Shown here piece after piece: positions 17,098 through 25,608 of a stretch of DNA of 55,489 nucleotides (the first letter of the stretch is position 1; each line of letters begins with the position of its first letter). A model generated the notes under the pieces. It was given only the letters and a program-made list of their open reading frames with translations, was not told the origin of the DNA and made no database searches. Source of the DNA: Verrucomicrobiota bacterium (lineage in GTDB: Bacteria > Verrucomicrobiota > Verrucomicrobiia > Opitutales > Opitutaceae); the NCBI GenBank assembly GCA_023426435.1, contig JAFAAS010000135.1, positions 1 through 55,489 on the forward strand. The letters run 5' to 3'. Both the position numbers and the translations under genes were made by a program.

Positions 17098-19343
17098 CTC
17101 CGCAAACCGTCGATCTCACGAACTGCGATCGCGAACCCATCCACATCCCCGGTTCAATCCAGCCGCACGCCGTCATGCTCGTGCTGCGCGAACCCGATCT
17201 CACCATCGTCCAGGCCAGCACCAACACCGCGGAAAAACTCGGCCTCCCGCACGCCCAACTCCTCGGCTCTCCTCTCTCTCACTTCATCTCCGCCGAGCAT
17301 CTCGCCTACCTTCAAACCCGCGTGCTTCCGCTCCCGCTCGAAGCCGCTCCGCAATACCTTCCGCCTCTCCGTTTCGCCGACGCGGCACGGCCGTTCGAAG
17401 CGATCATCCATCGCTTCAATGGCGCCCTCATCCTCGAACTCGAAGACTGGCCCGACCGCCCCGCGCTGCATCACGAAGAGGTTTTTTCCGCGCTGAAAAA
17501 CACCCTCGCCGCCCTTCACGGCGATCTCTCGGTCGTCGATTTCTGCCAGCTCGCCGCCGAACAGGTTCGCCGCTTCATCGGCTTCGATCGCGTGATGGTT
17601 TACCGCTTCGCCGAAGATCTCTCCGGCCACGTCATCGCCGAGGCCAAACGCGACGACCTCGAAGCCTTCCTCGGTCTTCACTACCCCGCGTCCGACATCC
17701 CTAAACAAGCGCGCGAGCTCTTCAAACGCTCCAAGCTGCGCCTCATCCCCGACCTGCGCTACGCCCCCGTCGCCCTCCAGCCGACGCTTCGATCCGACAC
17801 CCGCGAGCCGCTCGACATGAGCTACAGCGCCACGCGCTCCGTGTCGCCGATTCACGTCGAATACCTCCAAAACATGGGCGTCTTCGCCTCACTGTCGTTG
17901 TCCATCGTCATCGACGACCGTTTGTGGGGCCTCTTCGCCTGCCACCACTACTCCGCTCGCTACGTGCCGCACACGTTGCGCATGGCGTGCGAATTTCTCG
18001 CCCACACCCTTTCGTTTCTCGTCGCCGGCCGCGAAGCCGCCGAGGACCACGATTACGCGCTGCACCTTCACGAGCAGCATCGCGCGCTCGAAGAAGCCAG
18101 CGCCCGCGAAGCCGACTTCGGCCGCGCGCTCGCCTCGCTCAGCGACACCACCATCGGCGGCCTCCGCGCCGCCGGCGCCGCCGTCGTCACCGGCGCCCAG
18201 ATCCATCGGATCGGCCAAACGCCCGACGAACCGCAATTGCGCTCTCTGACGACCGCGGCTGCGCAAACCGTCTCCGAAAATATCTGGGCCAGCGATCGTC
18301 TCGCCGAAACCGCGCCCACCCTCGCCGCCCACGCTCCGCATGTCGCCGGACTCCTGGTCGTCGTGCTCTCGCGCGAGCCGTTTTCCTGCGTGCTCTGGTT
18401 CCGCGACGAGGTTCTGAAAACCGTCAACTGGGCCGGCGATCCATCGAAGCCCGTCGTCGCCGGTCCGCTCGGCGATCGTCTCACGCCGCGAAAATCCTTC
18501 GCCCTCTGGCAACAGGAGGTCCGCGGACATTCGGACGCGTGGACCGACACCGAGATCGAAGCCGCCCGCCGCATCCGCCACACGTATCACGAGGTGTTCT
18601 CGCGCCGCGCGCAGGAACTCGCCCGGCTCAACGACCAGCTCGCCGAGCGCAACCGCCAGCTCGACGCCTTCGCCTACATCGCCTCCCACGATCTCAAGGA
18701 GCCGCTGCGGGGCATTCACAACTTCTCTCAATTCGTCCTCGAAGACTGCGCCCGGGAGCTCAACGCCGATGGCATTTCCCACCTGCAAACCATCGGGCGG
18801 CTCACCCGCCGCATGGAATCCCTCCTCGACGCGCTGCTCAAATTCTCCCGCCTCAGCCGGTCCGAGATGACTTCGCGTCCCGTAAATTTGAATACGGCAC
18901 TCGACGACGCCCTCGATCTCCTGTCCTCGCTTCGTCAATCCAGCGGCGTCGACATCCGGATTCCCCGCCTGCTCCCCACCGTCCAGGGCGACGCCGATCT
19001 CATCGCCGAAATTTTCGCCAATCTCGTCGCCAACGCCATCCGCTACAACGACAAGCCATCGAAGTGGGTCGAAATCGGCTACGTCGATCCTTCGCGCCCC
19101 GGCGAAACGCCCACCCTCTACGTCGCCGACAACGGCATCGGCATCCCTCGCGAACATTTCGAGGTTATCTTCCGCATCTTCAAACGGCTGCACGGTCGCG
19201 ACGACTTCGGCGGCGGCACCGGCGCCGGACTCACCATCGTCCAGAAACTGATCGAACGCCACGGCGGACGGATTTGGGTCGAGTCGGAACCTCAGGCGGG
19301 AACTCGCTTTCTCTTTACCCTCGCCCCATCGTCCGCGTCGTGA
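17082..19343 (+). CDS. bphP: Bacteriophytochrome histidine kinase
   Basis: Red/far-red photoreceptor kinase of 753 residues. The N-terminal PAS region has the biliverdin-attachment Cys15 in LTNCDREPIHIPGSIQPHA. The GAF domain carries HYPASDIPKQARELF, with the Asp-Ile-Pro around the chromophore, followed by the PHY region. The output module has phospho-acceptor His536 in FAYIASHDLKEPLRG and a HATPase with ADNGIGIP and GGGTGAGLTIVQ. Start ATG 17082 restores the short pre-PAS segment; upstream in-frame sequence is antisense to nothing useful and lies in bphO. The next gene begins at its stop codon (GTGA). Confidence 0.96.
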   Translation: MAEPVTPQTVDLTNCDREPIHIPGSIQPHAVMLVLREPDLTIVQASTNTAEKLGLPHAQLLGSPLSHFISAEHLAYLQTRVLPLPLEAAPQYLPPLRFADAARPFEAIIHRFNGALILELEDWPDRPALHHEEVFSALKNTLAALHGDLSVVDFCQLAAEQVRRFIGFDRVMVYRFAEDLSGHVIAEAKRDDLEAFLGLHYPASDIPKQARELFKRSKLRLIPDLRYAPVALQPTLRSDTREPLDMSYSATRSVSPIHVEYLQNMGVFASLSLSIVIDDRLWGLFACHHYSARYVPHTLRMACEFLAHTLSFLVAGREAAEDHDYALHLHEQHRALEEASAREADFGRALASLSDTTIGGLRAAGAAVVTGAQIHRIGQTPDEPQLRSLTTAAAQTVSENIWASDRLAETAPTLAAHAPHVAGLLVVVLSREPFSCVLWFRDEVLKTVNWAGDPSKPVVAGPLGDRLTPRKSFALWQQEVRGHSDAWTDTEIEAARRIRHTYHEVFSRRAQELARLNDQLAERNRQLDAFAYIASHDLKEPLRGIHNFSQFVLEDCARELNADGISHLQTIGRLTRRMESLLDALLKFSRLSRSEMTSRPVNLNTALDDALDLLSSLRQSSGVDIRIPRLLPTVQGDADLIAEIFANLVANAIRYNDKPSKWVEIGYVDPSRPGETPTLYVADNGIGIPREHFEVIFRIFKRLHGRDDFGGGTGAGLTIVQKLIERHGGRIWVESEPQAGTRFLFTLAPSSAS

Positions 19344-19804
19344 GTCCGATCGCCTCCAATAAACCGTCCATTCTGATCGTCGAGGACAGCGACGAAGACT
19401 TCGCCGCGATGGAACGGATTCTCCTTCGCAGCGAGGCCCCCGTTGGCCTGCACCGCTGCAGCCGCGCCGAACAGACTTACCGATTGCTCGACGAATGGCA
19501 GCAGCAGCCAAGTTGGGGACAACTCCCCGCGCTCATCGTGCTCGATTTGAACCTGCCCGGCCCCGATGGCCGCTCGATCCTCCAGGAGCTTCGCCGCCGC
19601 TCCGCCACCAAGCGCACGCCGATCGTGATCTTCTCCACGTCCAGCAGCCAGAGCGACATCACGTGGTGCTACGAAAATGGCGCCAACTCCTATCACGTGA
19701 AGGGCATGGACTATCCCGTTTTCAAACGCTCGGTCGAGCAACTCAGCTCGTATTGGCTCCAGTCGGCGCAACTCCCCGGCAACGAGCGCTCCCACGCCGC
19801 CTGA
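19340..19804 (+). CDS. Rcp1-like single-domain response regulator
   Basis: A 154-residue receiver protein, starting at GTG 19340 that overlaps the bphP stop. Acidic residues are in LIVEDSDEDF, the phospho-Asp is in LIVLDLNLPGPDG, and the conserved Thr/Ser and Lys are in VIFSTSSSQSD and SYHVKGMDYPVF. There is no output domain. The long alpha4 region and the position directly after a phytochrome match the Rcp1 group that pairs with Cph1/BphP kinases. The start is inferred; no other in-frame start gives a full receiver. Confidence 0.9.
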   Translation: MSPIASNKPSILIVEDSDEDFAAMERILLRSEAPVGLHRCSRAEQTYRLLDEWQQQPSWGQLPALIVLDLNLPGPDGRSILQELRRRSATKRTPIVIFSTSSSQSDITWCYENGANSYHVKGMDYPVFKRSVEQLSSYWLQSAQLPGNERSHAA

Positions 19805-19824
19805 GACGCGGCTCTTCTGGTTTG

Positions 19825-22290
19825 ATGCCGCAGACGGAACAAGCCGCGCCCCAGCCCCAGCGGCTGTTGCTGATCGACGACTCCGCGGAAGACCGCCTGA
19901 CGTTTCGCCGCTACCTCACCAAGGATTCGCCGCACGCCTTCGTCATCAGCGAAGCCGCCAACCTCGCCGAAGCTCGCCGGCGCGCCGCCTTCGACAGCCC
20001 CGACTGCATCCTCCTCGATTATAATCTCCCCGACGGCGACGGTCTCTCGCTCCTGCAACAACTCCTCGGCGCTCACGGTCGCCACGCTTTCGGCGTCGTG
20101 ATGCTCACCGCCAGCGGCGAAACCCAGGTCGCCGTCGACGCGCTGAAAAGCGGCGCTCACGATTACGTCGACAAAAACGGCCTCACCCCGCTTCGCCTCA
20201 AACAAAGCGTTTCCAACGCCATCGCGCAGGCCCGCCTCCACCGGCAGATCGACCGCCAAAATATCCTTCTCGCCGAACGCAACGAAGCGCTCGCGCGAGA
20301 GCTCGCCAAATCTCGCCACGAGGTCGCCGAGCGCACGCGCGCGCAAAAGGCCCTCGCGGAAAGCGAAGCCTTCCTCCAAAGCGTCATCGCCGCTCACACC
20401 GATTGCGTCCAGATCCTCGATCTCGAAGGAAACCTCCGCTGGCTCAACGCGCCCGGCCGGCGCATGCTCGAAATCGATCCGACGATCCCGCTGCCCGACA
20501 TCGCCTGGCCTTCGCTCTGGAGCGAAGCCGGCCTGGCAGAAAACGCCGCCACCGCGATCGCCACCGCTCGCTCCGGCCAGACCGCTCACTTCTCCGGTTC
20601 CCGCCTCAGCAGGTCCGGCACTTGCCATTGGTGGGACGTCATCCTGACACCAATCCTCGACGCCGATGGCCGTCCCACGAAACTCCTCTGCATCGCGCGC
20701 GACGTGACGAACCTCGTTCAAACGGGACGCAACCTGCAGGAAAAGGAAGCCCAGCTCCGACTCGTGAGCGATCACGTCCCGGTCAACATCGCGCACTTCG
20801 ATCGCGAGTTTCGTATCCGCTTCGCCAACCGCCGCGTCGCCGAGCGCTACGGCCGGAGCCTGGAAGACCTGCACGGGCGCACCGCCATTGAAATTTTAGG
20901 CCGCGACTACTTCGAACTCGCCCGCCCGCAGATGGAAAAAGCCCTCGCCGGCGAACGCGTCGATTTCGAAATCAAAGGTCATCCGAGCCAGGGGAGCCGC
21001 TGGTTGCAGGCGTCCTACGTTCCAGCACGCGATGCGGAGGGCAATGTCGTCGGCTTCATCGCCGTCAGCACCGACATCACCGAACGCCGCCGCGCCGAGC
21101 TCGAACTCGAACGCGCCCGCGACGAAGCCGTGGCCGCCACCCGCGCCCGCGACGGCTTCCTCGCCGCTCTTTCCCACGAGCTGCGCACACCGCTCAATCC
21201 CGTTCTCCTCCTCGCCAGCGAATCCGCCGAGGATCCGCAACTTCCGCCCGAAATCCGCCATCAGTTCGCACTCATCCGCAACAACGTTCAGCTCGAAGCC
21301 CATCTGATCGACGACCTGCTCGATCTCTCCCGCATCGCCCACGGCAAACTGTCGCTCGATCTGCGCGACGTCGTGCTTCAGGACGTGCTCCGCGACGCGC
21401 TCGCAACAGTCAACGCAGACATCGCCGCCAAACACCTTCAGCTTTCCGTCGCTCTGCCGGATTCCCCCCTGCACGTGCGCGCCGACCCCGTTCGTCTCCA
21501 ACAGGTCTTTTGGAACGTGCTCAAAAACGCCGTCAAGTTCACGCCCGAGCGCGGCCTCATCTCGGTCGAGACCACCACCGCCGGAGACCAGGTTTCCGTT
21601 GCCGTGCGCGATAGCGGCCTCGGCATCTCCGCTGAGGACTTGCCCAAGATCTTCGACGCTTTTGCTCAGGGGCAACACGCCCAAGCCGGCAGCACGTTGC
21701 GCTTCGGCGGACTCGGTCTCGGTCTTGCCATCACCCAACGTCTCGTCGAGATGCACCACGGCCGCATCCACGCTCGGAGCGAAGGTCATCGACGCGGCGC
21801 CACGTTCGTCGTCGATCTGCCGCTCCAGAAACCGTCCCCCGCCGCCACCCGCCCGGGCGATGGTTTGTCTGCGCCATCGCTTTCCCCTCGCACCGCCGCC
21901 CCGCATGGCACCCACGTCCTCGTGGTCGAAGATCACGCCGCCACGCGCGAAAGCCTCGGCATCCTCCTGAAACGTCGCGGCTATCGCGTCACCCTCGCCG
22001 CTTCCGCCGCTTCCGCCAAAGAAGCCGCCAAGAACACGAGGTTCGCCCTTCTCATCTCCGACATCGGCCTGCCGGATGTCGATGGCTACGCCCTGCTGCG
22101 CGAGCTCCGCCAACAACAACCGCAGCTCCGCAGCATCGCCCTCAGCGGTTACGGCTCCGAAGATGACCGCGACCGCTCCAGCGCCGCCGGTTTCAACAGC
22201 CACATCATCAAACCGGTCACGATCGGCGCCCTCGATTCCGCCGTCGCCGAGGTCCTTCACGCCAGCTCCGCGCACGCGCCGGCGCCCTGA
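19825..22290 (+). CDS. Hybrid histidine kinase: REC-PAS-PAS-HisKA-HATPase-REC
   Basis: A soluble 821-residue signalling protein with a receiver at both ends. The N-terminal REC (about 12-130) has phospho-Asp65 in CILLDYNLPDGDG. A coiled linker (~140-180) leads to two PAS domains (~183-295 and ~308-420). HisKA has His451 in LAALSHELRTPLNP, the HATPase has RDSGLGIS and GGLGLGLAI, and the C-terminal REC (~700-815) has LLISDIGLPDVDG. It starts 20 bp after the Rcp1-like gene and probably takes part in the phytochrome relay. No membrane segment is seen. Confidence 0.92.
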   Translation: MPQTEQAAPQPQRLLLIDDSAEDRLTFRRYLTKDSPHAFVISEAANLAEARRRAAFDSPDCILLDYNLPDGDGLSLLQQLLGAHGRHAFGVVMLTASGETQVAVDALKSGAHDYVDKNGLTPLRLKQSVSNAIAQARLHRQIDRQNILLAERNEALARELAKSRHEVAERTRAQKALAESEAFLQSVIAAHTDCVQILDLEGNLRWLNAPGRRMLEIDPTIPLPDIAWPSLWSEAGLAENAATAIATARSGQTAHFSGSRLSRSGTCHWWDVILTPILDADGRPTKLLCIARDVTNLVQTGRNLQEKEAQLRLVSDHVPVNIAHFDREFRIRFANRRVAERYGRSLEDLHGRTAIEILGRDYFELARPQMEKALAGERVDFEIKGHPSQGSRWLQASYVPARDAEGNVVGFIAVSTDITERRRAELELERARDEAVAATRARDGFLAALSHELRTPLNPVLLLASESAEDPQLPPEIRHQFALIRNNVQLEAHLIDDLLDLSRIAHGKLSLDLRDVVLQDVLRDALATVNADIAAKHLQLSVALPDSPLHVRADPVRLQQVFWNVLKNAVKFTPERGLISVETTTAGDQVSVAVRDSGLGISAEDLPKIFDAFAQGQHAQAGSTLRFGGLGLGLAITQRLVEMHHGRIHARSEGHRRGATFVVDLPLQKPSPAATRPGDGLSAPSLSPRTAAPHGTHVLVVEDHAATRESLGILLKRRGYRVTLAASAASAKEAAKNTRFALLISDIGLPDVDGYALLRELRQQQPQLRSIALSGYGSEDDRDRSSAAGFNSHIIKPVTIGALDSAVAEVLHASSAHAPAP

Positions 22291-22332
22291 CCTCCTTCGC
22301 ACCCTCGGCCACGCGCATCCGTCAACCTGCGC

Positions 22333-23358
22333 ATGCCCCTTCCCCTTTCGCGGCTCGCCGTGCTCGCTGCGCTCGTTGCGGTCCCCTGCTTTTCATCCGC
22401 GCATGTGTCCACATCGTCCATGATCGCCGCCGCCGACGCCTTCCTCGCCTCGCTCGCTCCCGAACAACGAAAGAAAGCAGTCCACGCGTTCGACGACGAC
22501 GAACGCGAAAACTGGCACTTCGTCCCGCGTTCGCGCGAGGGCCTGCCATTGAAAGAAATGTCCGGCGCGCAAAAAGACCTCGCCATCGCCCTCCTCCGTT
22601 CCGGTCTCAGTGCCCGCGGCGCCGCCAAAGCCGAAGCCATCATCGCCCTCGAAAACGTCCTGCGCGAACTCGAAGGCGGCGCGCGCCACCGCGATCCCAG
22701 CCTCTACTACGTCACGATCTTTGGCCAACCCGGCCCCGATGCCCCGTGGGGCTGGCGCTTCGAGGGCCATCACCTTTCGTTCAACTTCACCCTTCCCGAC
22801 GCCGACCACATCCACTTCGCGCCTTCGTTCATGGGCTCCAACCCCGCCGAAGTCCCCCACGGCCCCAAAAAAGGTCTCCGCATCCTCCAGGAAGAAGACG
22901 ATCTCGCCCGCACGCTCGTGAAATCCTTCGACGCCGCCCAACGCCAAATCGCCGTCATCAGCACCCGCGCGCCACGCGACATCATCACCGGCAACGATCG
23001 CAAAATCTCCCCGCTTTCCCCCGCCGGTCTCCCCGCCGCACAAATGACCGCCGACCAGCGCGCCCAACTCATCGTCCTCGTAAAAATCTACGTCGACCGC
23101 TGGCGCCCCGATGTCGCCGCCGAAGCTTTCGCGGAAATCGAAGAAGCCGGGCTCGACCAAATCGCCTTCGCCTGGGCCGGCGGTTTCGAACGCGGCCAAG
23201 CCAACTATTACCGCATCCAAGGCCCCACGTTTCTGATCGAGTTCGACAACACCCAGAACCAGGCCAACCACATCCACACGACGTTTCGCGATTTCAAAAA
23301 CGACTTCGGCCGCGACTCCCTGCGCGAACACTACCAGCGCGATCACCACCACCCTTGA
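22333..23358 (+). CDS. DUF3500 family exported protein
   Basis: A 341-residue protein with a signal peptide (LAVLAALVAVPCFSSA) and the DUF3500 pattern: FLASLAPEQRKKAVHAFDDD, then WHFVPRSREGLPLKEM, later YYVTIFGQPG..WGWRFEGHHL and near the end GPTFLIEFDNTQNQANHIH. Function of the family is not established. The many conserved His and the WGWRFEGHH core suggest a metal site, which is my inference. It follows the hybrid kinase by 42 bp, but a link to light sensing is unsupported. Confidence 0.85.
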   Translation: MPLPLSRLAVLAALVAVPCFSSAHVSTSSMIAAADAFLASLAPEQRKKAVHAFDDDERENWHFVPRSREGLPLKEMSGAQKDLAIALLRSGLSARGAAKAEAIIALENVLRELEGGARHRDPSLYYVTIFGQPGPDAPWGWRFEGHHLSFNFTLPDADHIHFAPSFMGSNPAEVPHGPKKGLRILQEEDDLARTLVKSFDAAQRQIAVISTRAPRDIITGNDRKISPLSPAGLPAAQMTADQRAQLIVLVKIYVDRWRPDVAAEAFAEIEEAGLDQIAFAWAGGFERGQANYYRIQGPTFLIEFDNTQNQANHIHTTFRDFKNDFGRDSLREHYQRDHHHP

Positions 23359-23480
23359 ACGCGAGCCTCTCTCCGCTCTTCCGCGTCCATTACACTTCTC
23401 CGCGAACCGTCCCTTCTACTGTGACGGCCCTTCTGCCATTTCTTCGCAAATTTTTGAAAAATAAACTGGACGCATCTTCG

Positions 23481-23665
23481 TCGCGCCCCACGCTCCCTGT
23501 CGCATCAGGAACGAGTCGGCCTTAACAACGCCGATTCCGCCAACCGGGCCGGGAGCGGCCACGGTGGATCGGGGGAAACCTCGGATGTGCGCCACTCGCA
23601 AGAGGGGCGAACCAAGAACGCTCCCGAAAATGAAGACCGACCTGATGCCTGGGTCGGTTTTTTGT
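23481..23665 (+). ncRNA. Candidate structured RNA or riboswitch-like leader ending in a terminator
   Basis: Several GC-rich helices can be read. Stem P1 pairs GGGAGCG (23551-23557) with CGCTCCC (23619-23625). Inside it lie a GAAA-capped hairpin, CGGGG-GAAA-CCTCG (23570-23583), and a GCAA-capped hairpin, CGCCaCTC-GCAA-GAGgGGCG (23590-23609). Upstream, TCGGC-cttaacaac-GCCGA forms another stem. An extra CGCTCCC at 23491-23497 can pair with the same GGGAGCG, giving two exclusive folds. I could not match it to SRP RNA, 6S RNA, tmRNA, RNase P or a known riboswitch from memory. The downstream small gene starts 42 bp after the terminator. Confidence 0.5.
23636..23665 (+). terminator. Intrinsic terminator before the arm-domain gene
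   Basis: Stem ACCGACC (23636-23642) and GGTCGGT (23652-23658) close a 9 nt loop, and the 3' arm runs straight into a T tract (TTTTTT, then GTTTT). It ends the structured RNA region and lies only ~42 bp upstream of the next start codon, as in attenuated leaders. Confidence 0.85.
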
Positions 23666-23706
23666 TTTCCCCCTGACGCGCGAAGCTCAACCCGAACTCA
23701 CGCATC

Positions 23707-23976
23707 ATGTCCACCCTAGCCAAACTCCCCGGCCTCCGCGTTGACGCGGAAAACCCCAACCATCACCTGTGGGACAACCACGGCACCTGGTTCCTCCATT
23801 ACACGATCCATCCCACGCCGTTCACGAAGGAGCGCATCCGCCGCTCCCTCGGCACGAAAGACGTGAAAGTCGCCCGCGAACGCCGCGACAACTTCTTCGC
23901 CACCCTCGCGAAAAACGCCGCAGCCGCCGCAGCCGCAGCCGCGAAACCTTCCTCCGACAAAAACGCCGCCGCCTAA
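23707..23976 (+). CDS. Small protein resembling an integrase arm-type DNA-binding domain
   Basis: The 89-residue product has a single compact region (HHLWDNHGTWFLHYTIHP, then KERIRRSLGTKDVKVARERR) that looks like the three-stranded arm-type or N-terminal DNA-binding part of tyrosine recombinases, where '-SLGT-D---A---R' is a common ending. After it comes an Ala-rich tail (AAAAAAAAAKPSSDKNAAA) and then the stop. No core-binding or catalytic domain (R-H-R-Y) follows in any frame. It is either a domesticated DNA-binding fragment or a recombinase remnant. It follows a structured RNA and terminator. Confidence 0.65.
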   Translation: MSTLAKLPGLRVDAENPNHHLWDNHGTWFLHYTIHPTPFTKERIRRSLGTKDVKVARERRDNFFATLAKNAAAAAAAAAKPSSDKNAAA

Positions 23977-24078
23977 ACGGCGCGTTCGTTCCGATTCCTG
24001 GCGCGGCGGCCACCCCACCGCCTCCGCCACTCAGGCCCGCATGCGATGGGCGCGTTTCGCCCCGTCGCACTCCGCCGC

Positions 24079-25476
24079 CTACCCCACCACCCGCGTCGGC
24101 AACAACGCCGCATCCTGCATCCCATGGATGATCTTCTTGTCCGGCGGGCAAAAGGTCGCGAGCGCACCCGATAGCCGCGCCTGCCCGTCGATCACGAAAT
24201 AATACGGACACAACCGCAGCCGCCCCGGCACCGCTTTCGCCGCCGCCTCCGCGCCTGCCCCGAAAATCGGATGCTCGATCCGCTTCGGCTTTCGATACGT
24301 TTGCAGCACGTGCAGATTCGTCCCCGCCATCTCGACCGCACGTTCCACCCCCTGCTGCCATTCCTCCCGCGAACAATCGCTTCCCAACACCACGCTGCGC
24401 GCGCCCCACGCCGTTTCGTGATACCCGCTCACTTTGATGATCAGGTCGCGCTCCTTCTGCGACGCGCCCGCGAGATCCCGCCAGTCGTTCAACGCCCGCC
24501 CGCCCGCCTTCGGCCCGTCGAGCACCGCACCCGGCGGCAACGGCGCCGGATCCATCACCCACGATGCCGGAATCAATCCGTGCAACAGCTTCCACGCCCG
24601 CCCGCTCAGCATCTCCTTCCAGAAATCCTGCAGCAGGTGATGGTGAAACAACGCGAGCGCCAGTTTCTCCTCCTGAAAATGCCGCATCGGCGGCGCAATC
24701 GCCACCTCGCCCGCGCCCCACGCCTCGAAGATGAACTTCGCCGTGCGAATATTCTCGAGGTCGAACAACTCGAAAAACCGATACACCACGTCGACCTTCT
24801 CCGGGTTTCCATCGACGTCGATGCACAGCTGCGCCCCGAGCGGAAACAACGCATCCGGCTCCACGCAAAACACGCGCTTCCCCAACAACTGCAGTTGGTG
24901 CGCCAGCCACTGCATCTCCGGTCGATACGTCCCCGCCTCATCGCTCACCGCCAGCGCGATCAACGGATTCTCCAACTCCGGTTTCAACGCCGCCAGCGCC
25001 GCGTGAAAGTTGCGCACCATCGCGTCGCCTTCGCCGATCACGCCGCCTTGCGCGCCATACAACCGGTTCAAAAACGCCGTCAACCCGATCCCGCCCGGCA
25101 CCGAATCCAATTCCGTCAACGCCCAGCCATCGTCCGTTAACAACAAGTCCGGACGCAACACCGTCGGCAGCATCCCGCGATTCCGCGCGTCGCGCGCATG
25201 CTCCACGAGCTTCGCCGGCTTTCCGCGATCGAGATACTCCACCGCCCACGGCGCCAACAGGGGTTTGTTGCGCAACAAATTCTTCCCCGCCGCCGCCCGC
25301 AAATAGAGCGTCTCCAACGCCTGATGAAACTCGAGACACGCCGCGCCGATCGCCTCCAGCTGAGCCACTTGCTCCGCCGACAACGGCCACGCCTCCGGCG
25401 AAAGCTGCCACGTCTTGTCCTCGAACAACGGCTGCTCCGCGAGCGCAGCTTTGATGGTTTCGTGGGAGAGCGACAT
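24079..25476 (-). CDS. Conserved protein of unknown function with ATP-grasp-like features
   Basis: A 465-residue cytoplasmic protein from ATG 25476 (MSLSHETIKAALAEQP). The segments ALTELDSVPGGIGLTAFLN and ERDLIIKVSGYHETAWGARS resemble the glycine-rich and Lys-containing ATP-binding parts of ATP-grasp ligases such as the glutathionylspermidine synthase group, and a late RLCPYYFVIDGQARLSG resembles a core strand pair. I do not recognise a named family, so ligase activity is only a possibility. It lies downstream of prfB on the same strand across a word-type inverted repeat. Upstream in-frame codons before 25476 are repeat DNA and were not used. Confidence 0.6.
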   Translation of the reverse strand: MSLSHETIKAALAEQPLFEDKTWQLSPEAWPLSAEQVAQLEAIGAACLEFHQALETLYLRAAAGKNLLRNKPLLAPWAVEYLDRGKPAKLVEHARDARNRGMLPTVLRPDLLLTDDGWALTELDSVPGGIGLTAFLNRLYGAQGGVIGEGDAMVRNFHAALAALKPELENPLIALAVSDEAGTYRPEMQWLAHQLQLLGKRVFCVEPDALFPLGAQLCIDVDGNPEKVDVVYRFFELFDLENIRTAKFIFEAWGAGEVAIAPPMRHFQEEKLALALFHHHLLQDFWKEMLSGRAWKLLHGLIPASWVMDPAPLPPGAVLDGPKAGGRALNDWRDLAGASQKERDLIIKVSGYHETAWGARSVVLGSDCSREEWQQGVERAVEMAGTNLHVLQTYRKPKRIEHPIFGAGAEAAAKAVPGRLRLCPYYFVIDGQARLSGALATFCPPDKKIIHGMQDAALLPTRVVG

Positions 25477-25482
25477 CGGCAA

Positions 25483-25604
25483 AAGCTGAAACGCTGAAAA
25501 CAGAAACGCTGAAATCTCCAAAGGTCGAGCAGCGGAAGGAAACACCAGAGCCTCTTCGGGGCTTCCGGTTTTCAGCCTTTCAGCGTTTCAGCCTTTCAGC
25601 GTTC
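25483..25604. repeat. Word-type inverted repeat between prfB and the ATP-grasp-like gene
   Basis: The left arm (25483-25516) contains AGCTGAAACGCTGAAAAC and a further CGCTGAAA. The right arm (25567-25603) contains TTCAGCCTTTCAGCGTTTC, repeated. The word is GCTGAAAC; the arms enclose about 50 nt. Confidence 0.85.
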
Positions 25605-25608
25605 TGCA

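Larger units (their letters stand above)
23359..23706. other. 348 bp intergenic region between DUF3500 gene and the arm-domain gene
   Basis: The first ~120 bp show no recognisable element and are less GC-rich around 23440-23470 (TTTTTGAAAAATAAACTGG). From about 23481 on, the region holds the candidate structured RNA and its terminator described separately. No protein-coding frame with a convincing start and codon pattern was found. Confidence 0.6.

Noticed and set aside
23481..23665. SRP RNA, tmRNA, 6S RNA, RNase P RNA or a cobalamin riboswitch
   Set aside because: The conserved cores I remember (e.g. GGAAGGAAGCAGCC of SRP, the TPsiC arm of tmRNA, the B12 box) are not present; kept only as an unassigned structured RNA.
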